Origin: an uncultured Thermogutta sp.
Lineage (GTDB): Bacteria; Planctomycetota; Planctomycetia; Pirellulales; Thermoguttaceae
Assembly (NCBI GenBank): GCA_937128505.1
Contig: CAKZMM010000083.1
Span: forward strand, 1 to 64,000
Direction of reading: 5' to 3'
Length of the DNA: 64,000 nt
The position numbers and the translations under genes were made by a program. Under the pieces are notes generated by a model. That model had not been told where the DNA came from. It did not search any database and saw nothing but the letters and a program-made list of their open reading frames with translations. Numbering within the stretch: the stretch's first letter is position 1; every line of letters starts with the position of its first letter. Positions 63,431-64,000 of this stretch are shown piece by piece.

Positions 63431-63531
63431 CGACGCAAAAAGGACCTATATCCACAGACGCAAAGGGGAACCGCAAAAATTACAGCTTATGTACGCGAGC
63501 AAATTTACCAATGCCGCGGCATTGATCTGCC

Positions 63532-64000
63532 TTAGTACACACCGTATTCTCGAGTAAACTCGGTCATTGCCCGCACGTTTTCGACTTTCGTATCGTCTTG
63601 CATTATCGCGGAGGCGTCCATGATGTAACCGCCATTTCTCGCGACACCATCGATTACCTTCTTGCAATATTCACGCACCTCATCGGGAGTGCCGAACGCC
63701 AGTAAATCGTTCGGAATTCCGCCGCTAATGCAGAACTTCTCGCCGACGGTTCGGTAAACTTCAAAAATGTCGCCGCGGTCAACATGGTAAATAATGCTCA
63801 ACTCGGGCAGTTGAGCAATGTATTTCAGGTTGGGATTCCATTCGCCTTCGGCATAAAAGAGAGTTTGGATCCCCTGTCTCCACAGGTCCTCGATAATCCA
63901 CTTCAGGGTCGGCCAGTAAAAACGTTCGAATTGCTGGGGTGATAGGAAGGGCATGCACCCCCGGTGCATCCATAGACCTACCGGGAGCTGTTTATTAGGA
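63532..64000 (-). CDS. UroD-family methyltransferase (partial, N-terminus outside window)
   Basis: The frame is open from the window end (64000) to a stop at 63532, about 155 residues of the C-terminal part of a uroporphyrinogen-decarboxylase-like protein: MPFLSPQQFERFYWPTLKWI, GIQTLFYAEGEWNPNLKYIA, LSIIYHVDRGDIFEVYRTVG, EKFCISGGIPNDLLAFGTPD and EVREYCKKVIDGVARNGGYI. The 'ISGGIPNDLLxxGTPxEVxEYCK' stretch is typical of UroD-fold methyltransferases (MtaA/MtbA or methylated-substrate type) rather than haem-pathway HemE. Paired with the corrinoid protein downstream it suggests methyl transfer from an unknown substrate. The true start is beyond the window. Confidence 0.88.
   Translation of the reverse strand, partial: PNKQLPVGLWMHRGCMPFLSPQQFERFYWPTLKWIIEDLWRQGIQTLFYAEGEWNPNLKYIAQLPELSIIYHVDRGDIFEVYRTVGEKFCISGGIPNDLLAFGTPDEVREYCKKVIDGVARNGGYIMDASAIMQDDTKVENVRAMTEFTREYGVY

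Larger units (their letters stand above)
62782..63531. other. Spacer between the corrinoid and UroD-type genes
   Basis: 750 bp. It holds one possible small gene (63063-63260) and the repeat cluster 63345-63430, both listed separately. I looked for a cobalamin riboswitch in front of the corrinoid gene and found no B12-box-like sequence. Confidence 0.4.

Noticed and set aside
1..64000. CRISPR array, rRNA, tmRNA, RNase P or SRP RNA
   Set aside because: No regularly spaced identical repeats and no conserved core sequences of these RNAs were found when reading both strands.

Overview
The window looks like chromosome from a planctomycete, probably of the Pirellulales/Thermogutta type. This is an inference from gene content; no rRNA is present. 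The evidence is a PVM-type (Planctomycetes-Verrucomicrobia) bacterial microcompartment locus, several protein families I know mainly from planctomycetes (zinc-ribbon plus squalene-cyclase-like protein, DnaJ-like 'PYVKWLGI' protein, DUF1573 protein, small coiled-coil hypotheticals), plant-polysaccharide enzymes, and loose packing. The called genes cover roughly 68% of the bases by my own sum, and many spacers are 300-1100 bp.

Layout. 1-2.1 kb is decayed sequence: a palindromic repeat, a frameshifted IS5-type transposase remnant and a fragment of a zinc-ribbon protein. 2.1-18.5 kb holds single genes: a membrane-anchored cyclase-like protein, a parallel beta-helix protein, a serine hydrolase fused to a propeller-like domain, a MATE transporter, a YyaL/DUF255 thioredoxin-fold protein and a secreted DUF5666-like protein. 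19.2-25 kb (+ strand) is a fatty-acid block: etfB, etfA, a long acyl-CoA dehydrogenase and fabI.

25.3-35.1 kb (all - strand) is the centrepiece, a microcompartment locus. In transcription order it reads DeoR regulator, PduL, two hexameric shell proteins (BMC-H), acetate kinase, pentamer shell protein (BMC-P), CoA-acylating aldehyde dehydrogenase, BMC-P, an unrecognised RpiB-like protein with an N-terminal encapsulation-type helix, BMC-P and a class II aldolase with a C-terminal encapsulation-type helix. Together they fit this route: fuculose- or rhamnulose-1-phosphate to lactaldehyde (aldolase), lactaldehyde to lactyl-CoA (dehydrogenase), then lactyl-phosphate (PduL) and lactate plus ATP (AckA), inside a protein shell. 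Both BMC-H genes are preceded by tandem imperfect repeats, and two spacers contain long inverted repeats.

36-43 kb holds a coiled-coil hypothetical, an SNF2 ATPase, a family 10 pectate lyase and an SGNH acetylesterase. The last two could help supply pectin-derived deoxysugars to the compartment. 43.8-64 kb holds a GT39-type glycosyltransferase, a membrane hypothetical, a HEAT-repeat protein, a TatD-like hydrolase, a small hypothetical, the DnaJ-like protein, smc, agmatine deiminase, a DUF1573 protein, a corrinoid protein, a possible small ORF and a UroD-type methyltransferase cut by the window end. The last two certain genes suggest a corrinoid methyl-transfer module that continues outside the window.

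I saw no convincing tRNA, rRNA, CRISPR array or known riboswitch. Most short ORFs antisense to these genes are shadows.
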